A stretch of DNA of 11,875 nucleotides from an uncultured Clostridia bacterium (GCA_904501765.1 CAJGCM010000058.1:1-11875); one strand, 5' to 3'. Numbered from the stretch's first letter, positions 1 to 7,176 are shown. Numbers and translations are program-made. Notes: generated by a model from the sequence alone, not told the origin.

Positions 1-1506
1 AGAAAGCGCTTTTTTGCCAACGGAATCATGCTGACTGCGGTAGGTATAACTATGAGAACCGTGGCTCTGTTTTTTAATGCGTTCATAACGAGAAGCGTGG
101 GCGCCGAAGGCTTAGGACTTTATACCATAGTTATGACAGTGTATAATTTTGCCGTAATATTTGCCACCTCGGGCATAAGCCTTACAATGACCAGGCTTAT
201 AGCCGCCGCTATCGGAGAGGGAAGAGAGCGGGAAATTTCCAAGATTCTCACAGGAGGCGTATTGTACGCATTCCTTTTCAGCTCTATTGCCACAGGAGTT
301 CTGTTTTTTGGTGCGGGCGCCTTTGCGGAATACGTGCTGCTTGATACCAGGTGCGCCGCCTGTCTACGCATCCTATCGCCATCTCTTATACCTTTATCGT
401 TGGTTGCCGTATTTTCAGGGTATTTCGTGGGAATAAGAAGAGTGGCCTGTAATGCTGTGACTCAGATTTTCGGGCAGCTTTTCAAAATAGCTATCACGGT
501 GTTTTTGGTATTGAAATTTTCCACAGGAGGCGTAGAATCCTCGGCAATATCCCTTTCTCTCGGCACGACTCTTACGGAAATCCTTTGCTTCCTCGTGGTT
601 TTTCTCCAGTTTCTCTTCGACAGACGGGGGAGGGCGAGGGAGAGCGGTGCGGAAATAGGCTCCGTATATAAAACCGCTATCCCTCTTGCGCTCTCAGCCT
701 ACATACGCCAGGCTCTTCTTACAGTGGAGCATATTCTCATTCCTTCAAGGTTGAAAAGCCGTGGGGATAGCTCCTCGGAGGCGCTTTCCTCTTATGGCAC
801 TCTTCACGGAATGGCTCTTCCAATGATTCTTTATCCAATGACGCCCCTGTCCTCCTTCTCAGGGCTTTTAGTGCCCGAATTTGCCGAAAAGGAGGCTGGA
901 GGGCAGGAGGAGTCCATGCGAAGACTCGCCTCGGAGGCGTTTTCAAAAACCCTGATATACGCCATAGCTATCTCCGTTTTCCTCTATCTTTTCTCCGAAG
1001 AGCTGGGATATGTAATATACGACTCATACAGCGCAGGAGCCTATATAGCCGTGCTTGCGCCTGTAATTCCCATAATGTACCTCGACCACGTAACCGACTC
1101 TGTCCTTAAAGGGATTGGTGAGCAGGTATATTCTATGTGGGTAAATATCACTGATTCCTTGCTGTCAATAATTCTCGTGTGGTTTTTAATACCCAAAATG
1201 GGAATTATGGGTTATGCCGTATGTATCATAATTATGGAAGGATATAATTTTATTCTCTCTGCCTGTCGGCTGTTTTCTAAAATAAAATTTAAAATATCCG
1301 TTATGGAATCTATAGTATTTCCCGCCATTTCCGCCTTTGTGGCGGCGTTTGTATCAAAAAGGCTTTTCCTGATAGGCGGTGCCTTCACACCGCCGGTAAT
1401 ACTCATTCTGAAAATCGTCTTTGCCGTTTCCGTATTCTTCTCTGTATATAAGCTGTTTGATTTATTGAATTGTTATTTAAAAAAGAAGATAAAGTCCGAT
1501 TTATAG
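1..1506 (+). CDS. SpoVB/MurJ-like lipid flippase (5' partial)
   Basis: Polytopic membrane protein of the MOP/MviN superfamily, closest in appearance to stage V sporulation protein B and related polysaccharide-biosynthesis flippases, which move lipid-linked glycan precursors across the membrane. The reading frame is open to base 1 (in-frame residues R-K-R-F-F-A-N-G-I precede the first ATG at 28), and this segment matches the usual family N-terminus, so the true start lies just outside the window. About 501 residues are visible against roughly 510-520 for SpoVB, so little is missing. The family-typical stretch GAEGLGLYTIVMTVYNF follows the first membrane segment; hydrophobic helices alternate with short charged loops to the end, and the tail is lysine-rich. 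It ends in TAG. No terminator follows, so transcription could run into the small gene downstream. Family assignment is firm; a specific role in spore cortex synthesis rather than another envelope glycan is inference. Confidence 0.85.
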   Translation, partial: RKRFFANGIMLTAVGITMRTVALFFNAFITRSVGAEGLGLYTIVMTVYNFAVIFATSGISLTMTRLIAAAIGEGREREISKILTGGVLYAFLFSSIATGVLFFGAGAFAEYVLLDTRCAACLRILSPSLIPLSLVAVFSGYFVGIRRVACNAVTQIFGQLFKIAITVFLVLKFSTGGVESSAISLSLGTTLTEILCFLVVFLQFLFDRRGRARESGAEIGSVYKTAIPLALSAYIRQALLTVEHILIPSRLKSRGDSSSEALSSYGTLHGMALPMILYPMTPLSSFSGLLVPEFAEKEAGGQEESMRRLASEAFSKTLIYAIAISVFLYLFSEELGYVIYDSYSAGAYIAVLAPVIPIMYLDHVTDSVLKGIGEQVYSMWVNITDSLLSIILVWFLIPKMGIMGYAVCIIIMEGYNFILSACRLFSKIKFKISVMESIVFPAISAFVAAFVSKRLFLIGGAFTPPVILILKIVFAVSVFFSVYKLFDLLNCYLKKKIKSDL

Positions 1507-1520
1507 GACAAAACCTGTTG

Positions 1521-1526
1521 TATAAT
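1521..1526 (+). promoter_or_regulatory. Candidate -10 box for the small gene
   Basis: A perfect TATAAT lies 15 bases after the flippase stop and about 40 bases before the next ATG. A -35 element is weak: GATTTA or a neighbouring hexamer at about 1498-1503 with 17-base spacing, which overlaps the end of the flippase gene. It suggests that the 75-residue gene can be transcribed on its own. Confidence 0.4.
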
Positions 1527-1565
1527 AAAGCCGTAAGAAAAATAAACTCAAAGGAGAATATAAAA

Positions 1566-1793
1566 ATGGAAAAGAAATTTGCAGTAGCGCTTTTGAAAGG
1601 TGACGACGAAAAAATTATGGGCGTATTCAATACTAAAGACGAGGCAGACGATTTTGGAGCGAAAAACAGAGTCCCCCACGACCAGGGGCTTCAGTATTGC
1701 TTCTCGGCTCTTTTCAGAGAAGGTCAGCTTCAGGGAAACAGTATTTGTATCTATAACTATTACAATGTCGCTCCACGCCCCATATATGCTTGA
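1566..1793 (+). CDS. 75-residue conserved-looking hypothetical protein
   Basis: I do not recognise this protein. The ATG at 1566 is chosen because AAGGAG sits at 1551-1556 with a 9-base gap; an in-frame ATG at 1470 lies inside the flippase gene and has no such site. The product is soluble-looking, with no signal peptide or membrane segment. It reads as a beta strand (KFAVALLKG), an acidic helix (TKDEADDFGAKN), then a strand-rich C-terminal half with aromatics ending in ICIYNYYNVAPRPIYA. This order suggests a small alpha/beta fold with a beta-alpha-beta element, loosely like SPOR or ferredoxin-like domains, but that is inference only. It is followed within 50 bases by the terminator at 1842. 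The good ribosome binding site, its own -10 box and ordered composition argue for a real gene. Confidence 0.75.
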   Translation: MEKKFAVALLKGDDEKIMGVFNTKDEADDFGAKNRVPHDQGLQYCFSALFREGQLQGNSICIYNYYNVAPRPIYA

Positions 1794-1841
1794 ATTTTAG
1801 AAAGAGAAAGAGAAACAGAAAACGTAATAAGGTATAGAAAA

Positions 1842-1916
1842 AAGCCCCAAGCAGATGCGTGTTACCCTTAACGGAAAGCACGAATAAAGGCTCGGGGCTT
1901 ATTTATTGTCTTTTTT
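1842..1916. terminator. Bidirectional terminator with a long loop
   Basis: AAGCCCCAAGC (1842-1852) pairs with GCTCGGGGCTT (1890-1900) through 11 positions with one A-C mismatch. On the + strand it is followed by a T-rich tract ending in six Ts at 1911-1916. On the minus strand the stem is followed directly by TTTTTT (complement of the A run at about 1838-1843). It lies between the converging small gene and glyA and probably serves both. The loop is unusually long (37 bases) and may hold a short inner helix (CGTG 1857-1861 region with CACG 1879-1882 region). Confidence 0.75.
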
Positions 1917-1927
1917 AAGACGTAAAA

Positions 1928-3166
1928 CTAATCCTTATAAATGGGGAATTTTGCGCAAAGCGCCATAACCTCTTCTGAAATACGCTCACGGGATTCTTCA
2001 AAGCTGAAGGTAACGTCGTGTATCCACTTTGCGATTTTTCTCATTTCCTCTATGCCGAAGCCACGGGAGGTAACCGCAGGAGTTCCAAGGCGAACGCCGC
2101 TTGTGATAAAGGGAGAACGAGGGTCTGCAGGAATTGCGTTCTTGTTTGCTGTAATATGCACTGCGTCAAGACGAGCTTCAAGCTCCTTGCCGGTAATATC
2201 GGTATTGGTAAGGTCAAGAAGCATAAGGTGATTATCAGTTCCGCCGGAAACAAGCTTCATACCTTCAGCGAGAAGTCCTTCGGAAAGGGCCTTTGCGTTT
2301 TCTATTATTTTGCCCTGGTAAGCCTTGAATTCGTCGGTAAGCGCCTCACCGAAAGCAACCGCCTTTGCGGCGATTATGTGCATAAGAGGACCGCCCTGGG
2401 TGCCGGGGAAGATTGCCTTGTCAATAGCCTTTGCATATTCCTCTCGGCAGAGAATAAGACCGCCTCTTGGACCTCTTAAGGTCTTGTGAGTAGTAGTGGT
2501 AACCACGTCTGCGTAAGGAATAGGCGAGGGGTGAAGCCCCGCAGCGACAAGACCTGCAATATGCGCCATATCAACCATAAGATATGCGCCAACCTCGTCG
2601 GCTATTTCACGGAATTTCTTGAAATCTATTGTTCTCGGATAAGCTGATGCGCCCGCAAGAATAAGCTTGGGCTTGCATTCTTTTGCAGTCTTGCGAAGAG
2701 CGTCATAGTCTATCGTGCCCGTAATCTCGGAAACGCCGTAGGGAACTATGTTGAAGTACTTTCCCGAAATATTTACAGGTGAGCCGTGGGAGAGATGTCC
2801 TCCGTGCGCAAGGCTCATAGAAAGAACCGTGTCCCCGGGATTGAGAAGGGCAAAGAACACAGCAAGATTAGCGTTAGCTCCGCTGTGAGGCTGAACGTTT
2901 GCATGCTCTGCGCCGAATATAGCTTTAGCTCTTGCTCTTGCAATTTCCTCAACCTCGTCAACAAATTCGCAGCCGCCGTAATATCTCTTTGAGGGGTAGC
3001 CCTCCGCATATTTGTTTGTAAGAACTGTACCGGCAGCTAAAAGAGTAGCCTTTGAAACTATATTTTCCGAAGCGATAAGCTCAATATTGTGTGATTGACG
3101 CTCAAACTCACGGTTTACCGATTCGAAAACCTCGGGGTCGAAATTCTTAAGCTCGTCAAAAAACAT
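1928..3166 (-). CDS. glyA: Serine hydroxymethyltransferase
   Basis: Cytoplasmic PLP enzyme that interconverts serine plus tetrahydrofolate with glycine plus 5,10-methylene-tetrahydrofolate, the main source of one-carbon units. At 412 residues it has the normal bacterial length. Diagnostic features are the N-terminal SHNIELIASEN segment, NKYAEGYPSKRYYGG (residues 51-65), QPHSGANAN (92-100), VDMAH with D199 and H202 contacting the cofactor ring, and THKTLRGPRGG (226-236) with the PLP-binding K228. The start is fixed by AAGGAG (complement of 3174-3179), 7 bases before the ATG. It lies 27 bases downstream of the DUF308-like membrane gene and is probably co-transcribed with it. It ends at the terminator shared with the convergent small gene. 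No glycine, THF or SAM riboswitch was recognised ahead of the unit. Confidence 0.97.
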   Translation of the reverse strand: MFFDELKNFDPEVFESVNREFERQSHNIELIASENIVSKATLLAAGTVLTNKYAEGYPSKRYYGGCEFVDEVEEIARARAKAIFGAEHANVQPHSGANANLAVFFALLNPGDTVLSMSLAHGGHLSHGSPVNISGKYFNIVPYGVSEITGTIDYDALRKTAKECKPKLILAGASAYPRTIDFKKFREIADEVGAYLMVDMAHIAGLVAAGLHPSPIPYADVVTTTTHKTLRGPRGGLILCREEYAKAIDKAIFPGTQGGPLMHIIAAKAVAFGEALTDEFKAYQGKIIENAKALSEGLLAEGMKLVSGGTDNHLMLLDLTNTDITGKELEARLDAVHITANKNAIPADPRSPFITSGVRLGTPAVTSRGFGIEEMRKIAKWIHDVTFSFEESRERISEEVMALCAKFPIYKD

Positions 3167-3193
3167 AATAAATCTCCTTTGTTAATGTATGGG

Positions 3194-3745
3194 TTATTTT
3201 TCTCCGTTCTTCCTCGGAGCGAAAACAATCGCAAGAAAAACGAAGCCAAGTGTCAGAATAAACGCGCTTACTGAGAATATCCAAAGAAGCGCCTCGTCGC
3301 CGATAAACGGCTTAAACATAAGCACGGTGCCGAAGCTTAAAAGAAGAACGTCTATAAAGAAGGTGATAAGCGCACGGCGCTTTGTCACCTTAGCCGTGGA
3401 AAATCTTTCCCCGAGAAGGGATACGGTACTGCCAATCCATAGCGCAGCTCCTGCAAACTGGCATATTGCGGCAAAGCCGAAAAGATTGAACTGCTTAAGT
3501 ATAAGTCCGAGAGCTAAAAGCGCCATAAGAACGAATTCAATAAGCAGGGCTATAAAGTAAACGCTTCTTGCTTTTTCGATCTTCTTTGTGAGAAAGATGA
3601 CCATATAAGCCACCACGAGAAGAGCGGCAAGAATTGAAATAACCACCCGTCCGATGGGGAAGATGGGAAGCATCAGCACTCCTAAGGCTACGAAAATTAT
3701 AGCCATAAAAATGTCGAAAACAAAATTTCCGAGAAGCCTTTTCAT
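3194..3745 (-). CDS. DUF308/HdeD-like six-helix membrane protein
   Basis: A 183-residue integral membrane protein. I see about six hydrophobic helices, at roughly residues 8-28, 32-52, 62-84, 86-108, 123-147 and 150-174. Positively charged loops (TKKIEKAR near 53-60, KVTKRR near 119-124) and a basic tail (APRKNGEK) fit a cytoplasmic-side bias. The short paired-helix layout matches the HdeD/DUF308 family, whose biochemical role is unknown outside acid-stress reports in enterobacteria. The start is supported by TAGGAG (complement of 3755-3760), 9 bases before the ATG. It precedes glyA by 27 bases, so the two probably share a transcript, but nothing links their functions. Assignment rests on topology and general resemblance, not on a catalytic motif. 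Confidence 0.65.
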   Translation of the reverse strand: MKRLLGNFVFDIFMAIIFVALGVLMLPIFPIGRVVISILAALLVVAYMVIFLTKKIEKARSVYFIALLIEFVLMALLALGLILKQFNLFGFAAICQFAGAALWIGSTVSLLGERFSTAKVTKRRALITFFIDVLLLSFGTVLMFKPFIGDEALLWIFSVSAFILTLGFVFLAIVFAPRKNGEK

Positions 3746-3775
3746 AAGATTAAACTCCTAGGCAAGAGTAAATAA

Positions 3776-3943
3776 TCCGAACTCGTTTTGCTATCCCAAA
3801 AATTCGGAGAACTCTGAGCCTTAATTTTAAGATGATTTTGGTGCTTGGCGCTCGCAGCCAAGTACAACTTTGCAAGAGCGATAAGTGCCGAAAACGCTGA
3901 AAATTCAGGCTTTAGAGCGGGTTCGACTCCCTTACGGCTAACA
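3776..3943 (+). ncRNA. Candidate structured RNA with tRNA-like T-loop
   Basis: The 203-base gap between tyrS and the DUF308-like gene is rich in pairing. TCCGAA (3776-3781) pairs with TTCGGA (3803-3808). GTGCTTGGC (3841-3849) pairs with GCCAAGTAC (3857-3865) over 9 bp with one G-T. The 7-base loop GCTCGCA (3850-3856) is complementary to TGC(AA)GAGC (3871-3879), which suggests a pseudoknot. CGCT (3895-3898) can pair with AGCG (3916-3919). At the 3' side GGG-TTCGACT-CCC (3919-3931) is a perfect T-arm core, followed by TTACGGCTAACA. The T-loop consensus reads correctly only on the + strand, hence the strand choice. The ends are approximate; I found no clear promoter or terminator. The raiA-motif RNA of Firmicutes is one candidate class by general resemblance from memory only; there is no raiA gene here. 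It is not a canonical tRNA or tmRNA. Confidence 0.45.
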
Positions 3944-3948
3944 GATAA

Positions 3949-5172
3949 TTAAGCCTTAAGAACGAATTTGTTGAAGCTCTTTTTACCTCTCTTGATAAGA
4001 ACGCCGCCTTCAAGCTTTTCCTTAGTTATCGTCATACGGAGGTCGGTAACCTTCTCTCCGTCAACCGAAACGCCGCCCTGCTCAATAGCGCGCCTGCCCT
4101 CGGAGCGGGAGGGAACCATACCGCCAAGGGTCAAAAGGGAAATAATATCTATAGCGCCGCCTGTAAGGTCGGATTCAGCAACCTCAACGCTGGGAGTAAG
4201 AGCGCTGTCACCTGATACGAAGAGCGCCCTTGAAGCCTCTTTAGCCTTTGTAGCCTCCTCTTCACCGTGAATGAGCTTTGTAAGCTCGTAAGCTAAGATT
4301 TCTTTAGCGGTGTTAAGCTCAGCGCCCTGCCAGGTGTCCATCTTGTCAACCTCTTCAAGAGGAAGGAATGTGAGCATTCTTATGCACTTGAGAACGTCGC
4401 TGTCCGATACGTTTCTCCAGTACTGGTAGAACTCGTAAGGAGGAGTCTTGTTCGGGTCAAGCCAAACTGCTCCGTTTGCGGTTTTTCCCATCTTCTTGCC
4501 CTCGGAATTTAGGAGCAGATTGATGGTCATAGCGTAAGCGTCCTTGCCGAGCTTCTTTCTTATAAGCTCCGTTCCGTAAAGCATATTCGACCACTGGTCG
4601 TCGCCGCCGAACTGCATGTTGCAGTTATATTCACGGTAGAGGTGATAGAAGTCGTAGCTTTGCATAATCATATAGTTGAATTCAAGGAAGGAAAGACCCT
4701 TTTCCATTCTTTGCTTATAGCATTCTGCCGTAAGCATTCTGTTAACCGAGAAGCAAGCGCCAACGTCGCGGAGCAACTCAATATAGTTGAGCTTAAGAAG
4801 CCAGTCAGCGTTGTTAACCATAATGGCTTTGCCCTCGCCAAATTCTATAAAGCGTTCCATCTGACGCTTGAAGCAGTCGCAGTTATGCTGTATGGTTTCG
4901 GGGGTAAGCATAGAACGCATATCGGTTCTTCCCGAGGGGTCGCCTATGTAGCCTGTACCGCCTCCGATAAGAACGATAGGCTTGTTACCTGCCATCTGAA
5001 GTCTTTTCATAAGGCAAAGCGCCATAAAGTGACCTACGTGAAGGCTGTCCGCCGTAGGGTCGAAGCCTATATAGAAGGTAGCCTTACCCTCGTTAATCAG
5101 CTCCTTGATTTCTTCTTCGTCGGTAACCTGGGCAATAAGACCTCTGGCAACCAATTCGTCGTAAATTTTCAT
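3949..5172 (-). CDS. tyrS: Tyrosyl-tRNA synthetase
   Basis: Cytoplasmic class I aminoacyl-tRNA synthetase that activates tyrosine with ATP and charges tRNA-Tyr. The 407-residue product has the normal bacterial length. Visible features are the Rossmann catalytic domain with HVGH (residues 45-48, the HIGH motif), GGGTGYIGDPSGR (70-82), the substrate segment GGDDQWSN (189-196), KMGKT (227-231, the KMSKS loop), and a C-terminal S4 RNA-binding domain from about residue 342. The start at 5172 is chosen because AAGGAG (complement of 5179-5184) lies 6 bases upstream and the protein then begins like other TyrRS enzymes; a longer frame to 5241 would add 23 unrelated residues. It is the last gene after galM and the MBL-fold gene, with a 53-base gap. 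No T-box leader is visible directly upstream and no hairpin terminator directly downstream. Confidence 0.97.
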   Translation of the reverse strand: MKIYDELVARGLIAQVTDEEEIKELINEGKATFYIGFDPTADSLHVGHFMALCLMKRLQMAGNKPIVLIGGGTGYIGDPSGRTDMRSMLTPETIQHNCDCFKRQMERFIEFGEGKAIMVNNADWLLKLNYIELLRDVGACFSVNRMLTAECYKQRMEKGLSFLEFNYMIMQSYDFYHLYREYNCNMQFGGDDQWSNMLYGTELIRKKLGKDAYAMTINLLLNSEGKKMGKTANGAVWLDPNKTPPYEFYQYWRNVSDSDVLKCIRMLTFLPLEEVDKMDTWQGAELNTAKEILAYELTKLIHGEEEATKAKEASRALFVSGDSALTPSVEVAESDLTGGAIDIISLLTLGGMVPSRSEGRRAIEQGGVSVDGEKVTDLRMTITKEKLEGGVLIKRGKKSFNKFVLKA

Positions 5173-5225
5173 TTTTATCTCCTTGTACAGCGGCAGTGTA
5201 TCACCGCCGGCTGCATATTTATTTT

Positions 5226-5999
5226 TTATAAGAAAAGGCAATATCCGTCATATGCAATTTTTACGTCGGGTAAATCCTCGACTCCCGCTGATAGCTCTTC
5301 GTGTACGGAAAGGCTTTTGTGGGAAGGAATATGAGAAAGCACGAATTTTGCGCCCTGCGCAGCCGCCCCCGAAGACATGAGCGCCTCTCTTAAATTTCTT
5401 GCCATGTGCAAATTGTTGTGATAGAAGCAGCATTCACAGAAATCCGAGCTTCCGCCGCCCACATCAAGCACAAAGGCATCCGGGCGCGCGTGTTTCAGAA
5501 AATTAAAGGTTTCTGATAACATCCAGCCGCCGTCAAGCCCGTAGAACAGAGCCTTGTCGCCTCCTATGTAGAAATTAAAGACTACCTCGCCCTGAATTTC
5601 GGTTTTGTGATTTGAAGGGCAGGGGACTACGTCGTACCCCAAAATATTAACGGGTGTAAATTTGTAAATCGGGAAAAAGGTGACCGTCGGTATATCCGCA
5701 AGCTCTCCCCCGAGAGTTTCAGAGGCGTAAACTCTGATATTTTTTCCTCGTGAAAGACGCTCTATTGCGCTTATGCTGAAGTGACCCACATGGGAATGTG
5801 TTATAAGAACGTCGGTTACTTTATCATAAAGACCGTCAAGCATAAAGCTCTCTGCAAATTCAAAAATATCCTCGCCCGGGTCGATAATAATTTTTTCGTC
5901 AATGAGCAGGGAAGGAAATCTTCTGTAATCCTTTGACAGCTTGTTTTTGCATCTGAATGAGCCGAGGGAGCCTGTCCCGAGAAATCTTGCGCTTATCAA
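5226..5999 (-). CDS. MBL-fold metal-dependent hydrolase (PhnP-like), TTG start
   Basis: A 257-residue metallo-beta-lactamase-fold protein without signal peptide, so probably cytoplasmic. The opening ISARFLGTGSLGS, the early RRFPSLLID strand and IIDPGED (residues 38-44) resemble the PhnP/phosphoribosyl cyclic phosphodiesterase branch. Candidate metal ligands are H68, H70 and H73 in HSHVGH, H131, D156 (YGLDGG) and H223 (LSHIPSH). The usual Asp of HxHxDH is Gly72 here, so one metal site may be altered. The start codon is TTG, overlapping the galM stop as TTGA; no ATG gives a complete N-terminal strand and no strong ribosome binding site is present, so translational coupling to galM is likely. 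It is followed 53 bases later by tyrS. Substrate unknown; the fold is confident, the PhnP-like label only moderately so. Confidence 0.75.
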   Translation of the reverse strand: MISARFLGTGSLGSFRCKNKLSKDYRRFPSLLIDEKIIIDPGEDIFEFAESFMLDGLYDKVTDVLITHSHVGHFSISAIERLSRGKNIRVYASETLGGELADIPTVTFFPIYKFTPVNILGYDVVPCPSNHKTEIQGEVVFNFYIGGDKALFYGLDGGWMLSETFNFLKHARPDAFVLDVGGGSSDFCECCFYHNNLHMARNLREALMSSGAAAQGAKFVLSHIPSHKSLSVHEELSAGVEDLPDVKIAYDGYCLFL

Positions 6000-7000
6000 A
6001 GTTTGCTTACCGAGTAAACAACGGAGTGAGTATAAACCTCGCCAACATTGTAAATTCCGACACCGTGGTTTATGCAGTTAGGCTCACTTTGAGTTTCAAG
6101 ACAGAATGCTCCGTGCTTTATAGCCTTTACGTCGCCCCTGAAGCAAAGAGGTTTTTTGCCAAGGAAATTACCCATATAGAACTGAACACCCACCTGGTCG
6201 GTATAAACGTCCATAGCAAGGCTGTCAGCCTCAACTCTTGCCGCAGGGCGAAGCGCTTTTCCAAACAGATTAACGTTCTTTTCCTCGTCAAGAATGAAGT
6301 TATGGTCATAACCGATAAAGCTCTCCGAGCATTCTGCTCCCATGGCCTTAAGCTCTCTTAAATCGAATACAGTGCCCTCAACGTTCGGTCTTTGACCGTT
6401 CGGAATAAGGTCGTCGTCAACGGCAGTATATCTGTTTGCGTAAATCTTTATTTTGTGGCTTCTTACGTCACCGCCGAAGCCGTTAAGATTGAAATATGCG
6501 TGGTTGGTAAGGGATATAGGCGTTTTAGCCTTCGGGGTAGCCGTGTAATCTATAAGAACAGAGGTTCCCGCAAGCTTATAAGTCACCGAAACTGAAAGCT
6601 CCCCGGGGAAGCCCTCCTCACCGTCGGCTGAAACATAGGACAAGGTTATGAAATCCTCTCCCACCGCCTCAACACGCCAGACCTTGTGGTCAAAGCCATC
6701 GCCGCCGTGAAGGCAGTGACCGTTGTTGTTCTTGGGAAGCTCGTAAACCTTACCGTCCATTTCAAAACGGGCGTTAGCTATTCTGTTTGCTACCCTGCCA
6801 ATAACAGCGCCTTGGTGAGAGGTGTCGTAAAGGTAAGCGTCAAGAGTATCAAAGCCGCCCACAATGCTTTTTCCGAAAACGGTAAATTCGCAGATTGCAG
6901 CGCCTCTTGTGATTATATCAAGCCTTGCATCCTCGTTTTTTAGTGTGTATAAATATACCTCTTCTCCCGTGGGAAGAGTTCCGAAAAGCTTCCTGTTCAT
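5996..7000 (-). CDS. galM: Aldose 1-epimerase (galactose mutarotase family)
   Basis: Interconverts the alpha and beta anomers of galactose, glucose and similar sugars, feeding the Leloir pathway. The 334-residue product is full length for the family. It shows GRVANRI with R69, NNGHCLHGG with H95 and H98, SLTNHAYFNL with the catalytic H167, YDHNF with D232, and CLETQSEPN with the catalytic base E302. The start at 7000 is preferred: AAGGAG (complement of 7008-7013) lies 7 bases upstream, whereas the ATG at 7036 would fall only a few bases after the predicted transcription start. It is the first gene of a galM, MBL-fold, tyrS unit. Specificity for galactose over other aldoses cannot be read from the sequence, and no other Leloir gene is in the window. 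Confidence 0.93.
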   Translation of the reverse strand: MNRKLFGTLPTGEEVYLYTLKNEDARLDIITRGAAICEFTVFGKSIVGGFDTLDAYLYDTSHQGAVIGRVANRIANARFEMDGKVYELPKNNNGHCLHGGDGFDHKVWRVEAVGEDFITLSYVSADGEEGFPGELSVSVTYKLAGTSVLIDYTATPKAKTPISLTNHAYFNLNGFGGDVRSHKIKIYANRYTAVDDDLIPNGQRPNVEGTVFDLRELKAMGAECSESFIGYDHNFILDEEKNVNLFGKALRPAARVEADSLAMDVYTDQVGVQFYMGNFLGKKPLCFRGDVKAIKHGAFCLETQSEPNCINHGVGIYNVGEVYTHSVVYSVSKL

Positions 7001-7046
7001 ACAAAATCTCCTTGTGAAATAAATATATTTACCCATATTATTAATT

Positions 7047-7075
7047 ATTATACATTAAAACTTTCAAAAAGTAAA
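7047..7075 (-). promoter_or_regulatory. Sigma-A promoter for the galM operon
   Basis: On the minus strand TTTACT (complement of 7070-7075) is followed by 17 bases and a perfect TATAAT (complement of 7047-7052). The start of transcription would fall near 7040, giving a roughly 40-base leader before the galM ATG at 7000. Spacing and the -10 box are ideal; the -35 box matches 4 of 6. Confidence 0.75.
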
Positions 7076-7134
7076 GGGGGAAAGCTTAAAAGCGCAAATA
7101 AAATCAAAGAAAATACACCTTTACTCCCGGGTGG

Positions 7135-7156
7135 AAAACGGTGCTTCCGTTTTTTT
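7135..7156 (+). terminator. Isolated hairpin terminator in the divergent promoter region
   Basis: AAAACGG (7135-7141) pairs with CCGTTTT (7147-7153) around a 5-base loop TGCTT, and the T run continues to 7156. It reads as a rho-independent terminator on the + strand, but no gene lies before it in that direction; it sits between the galM promoter and the promoter at 7177. It may block stray transcription or end a short unannotated transcript. Stem strength is modest (four GC-rich pairs plus A-T pairs). Confidence 0.45.
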
Positions 7157-7176
7157 ATACAATATCCCGCAAACGA

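Noticed and set aside
2018..2479. 153-codon + strand frame inside glyA
   Set aside because: Antisense shadow of a well-supported gene; no ribosome binding site and no family resemblance.
3911..3943. tRNA or tmRNA 3' end
   Set aside because: The T-loop is perfect, but no matching 5' acceptor strand lies at tRNA distance and there is no D-arm or anticodon arm. TAGCCGT at 3391-3397 is inside a coding gene, lacks the tmRNA 5' signature, and is too far away. The 3' end reads AACA, not CCA.
4642..5334. 230-codon open frame on the + strand
   Set aside because: It runs antisense to tyrS and the end of the MBL-fold gene, both of which have clear motifs; it has no ribosome binding site or recognisable domain.
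7001..7036. N-terminal extension of GalM to the ATG at 7036
   Set aside because: That ATG would lie about 4 bases after the predicted transcription start, and the AAGGAG site clearly serves the ATG at 7000, where family similarity begins.
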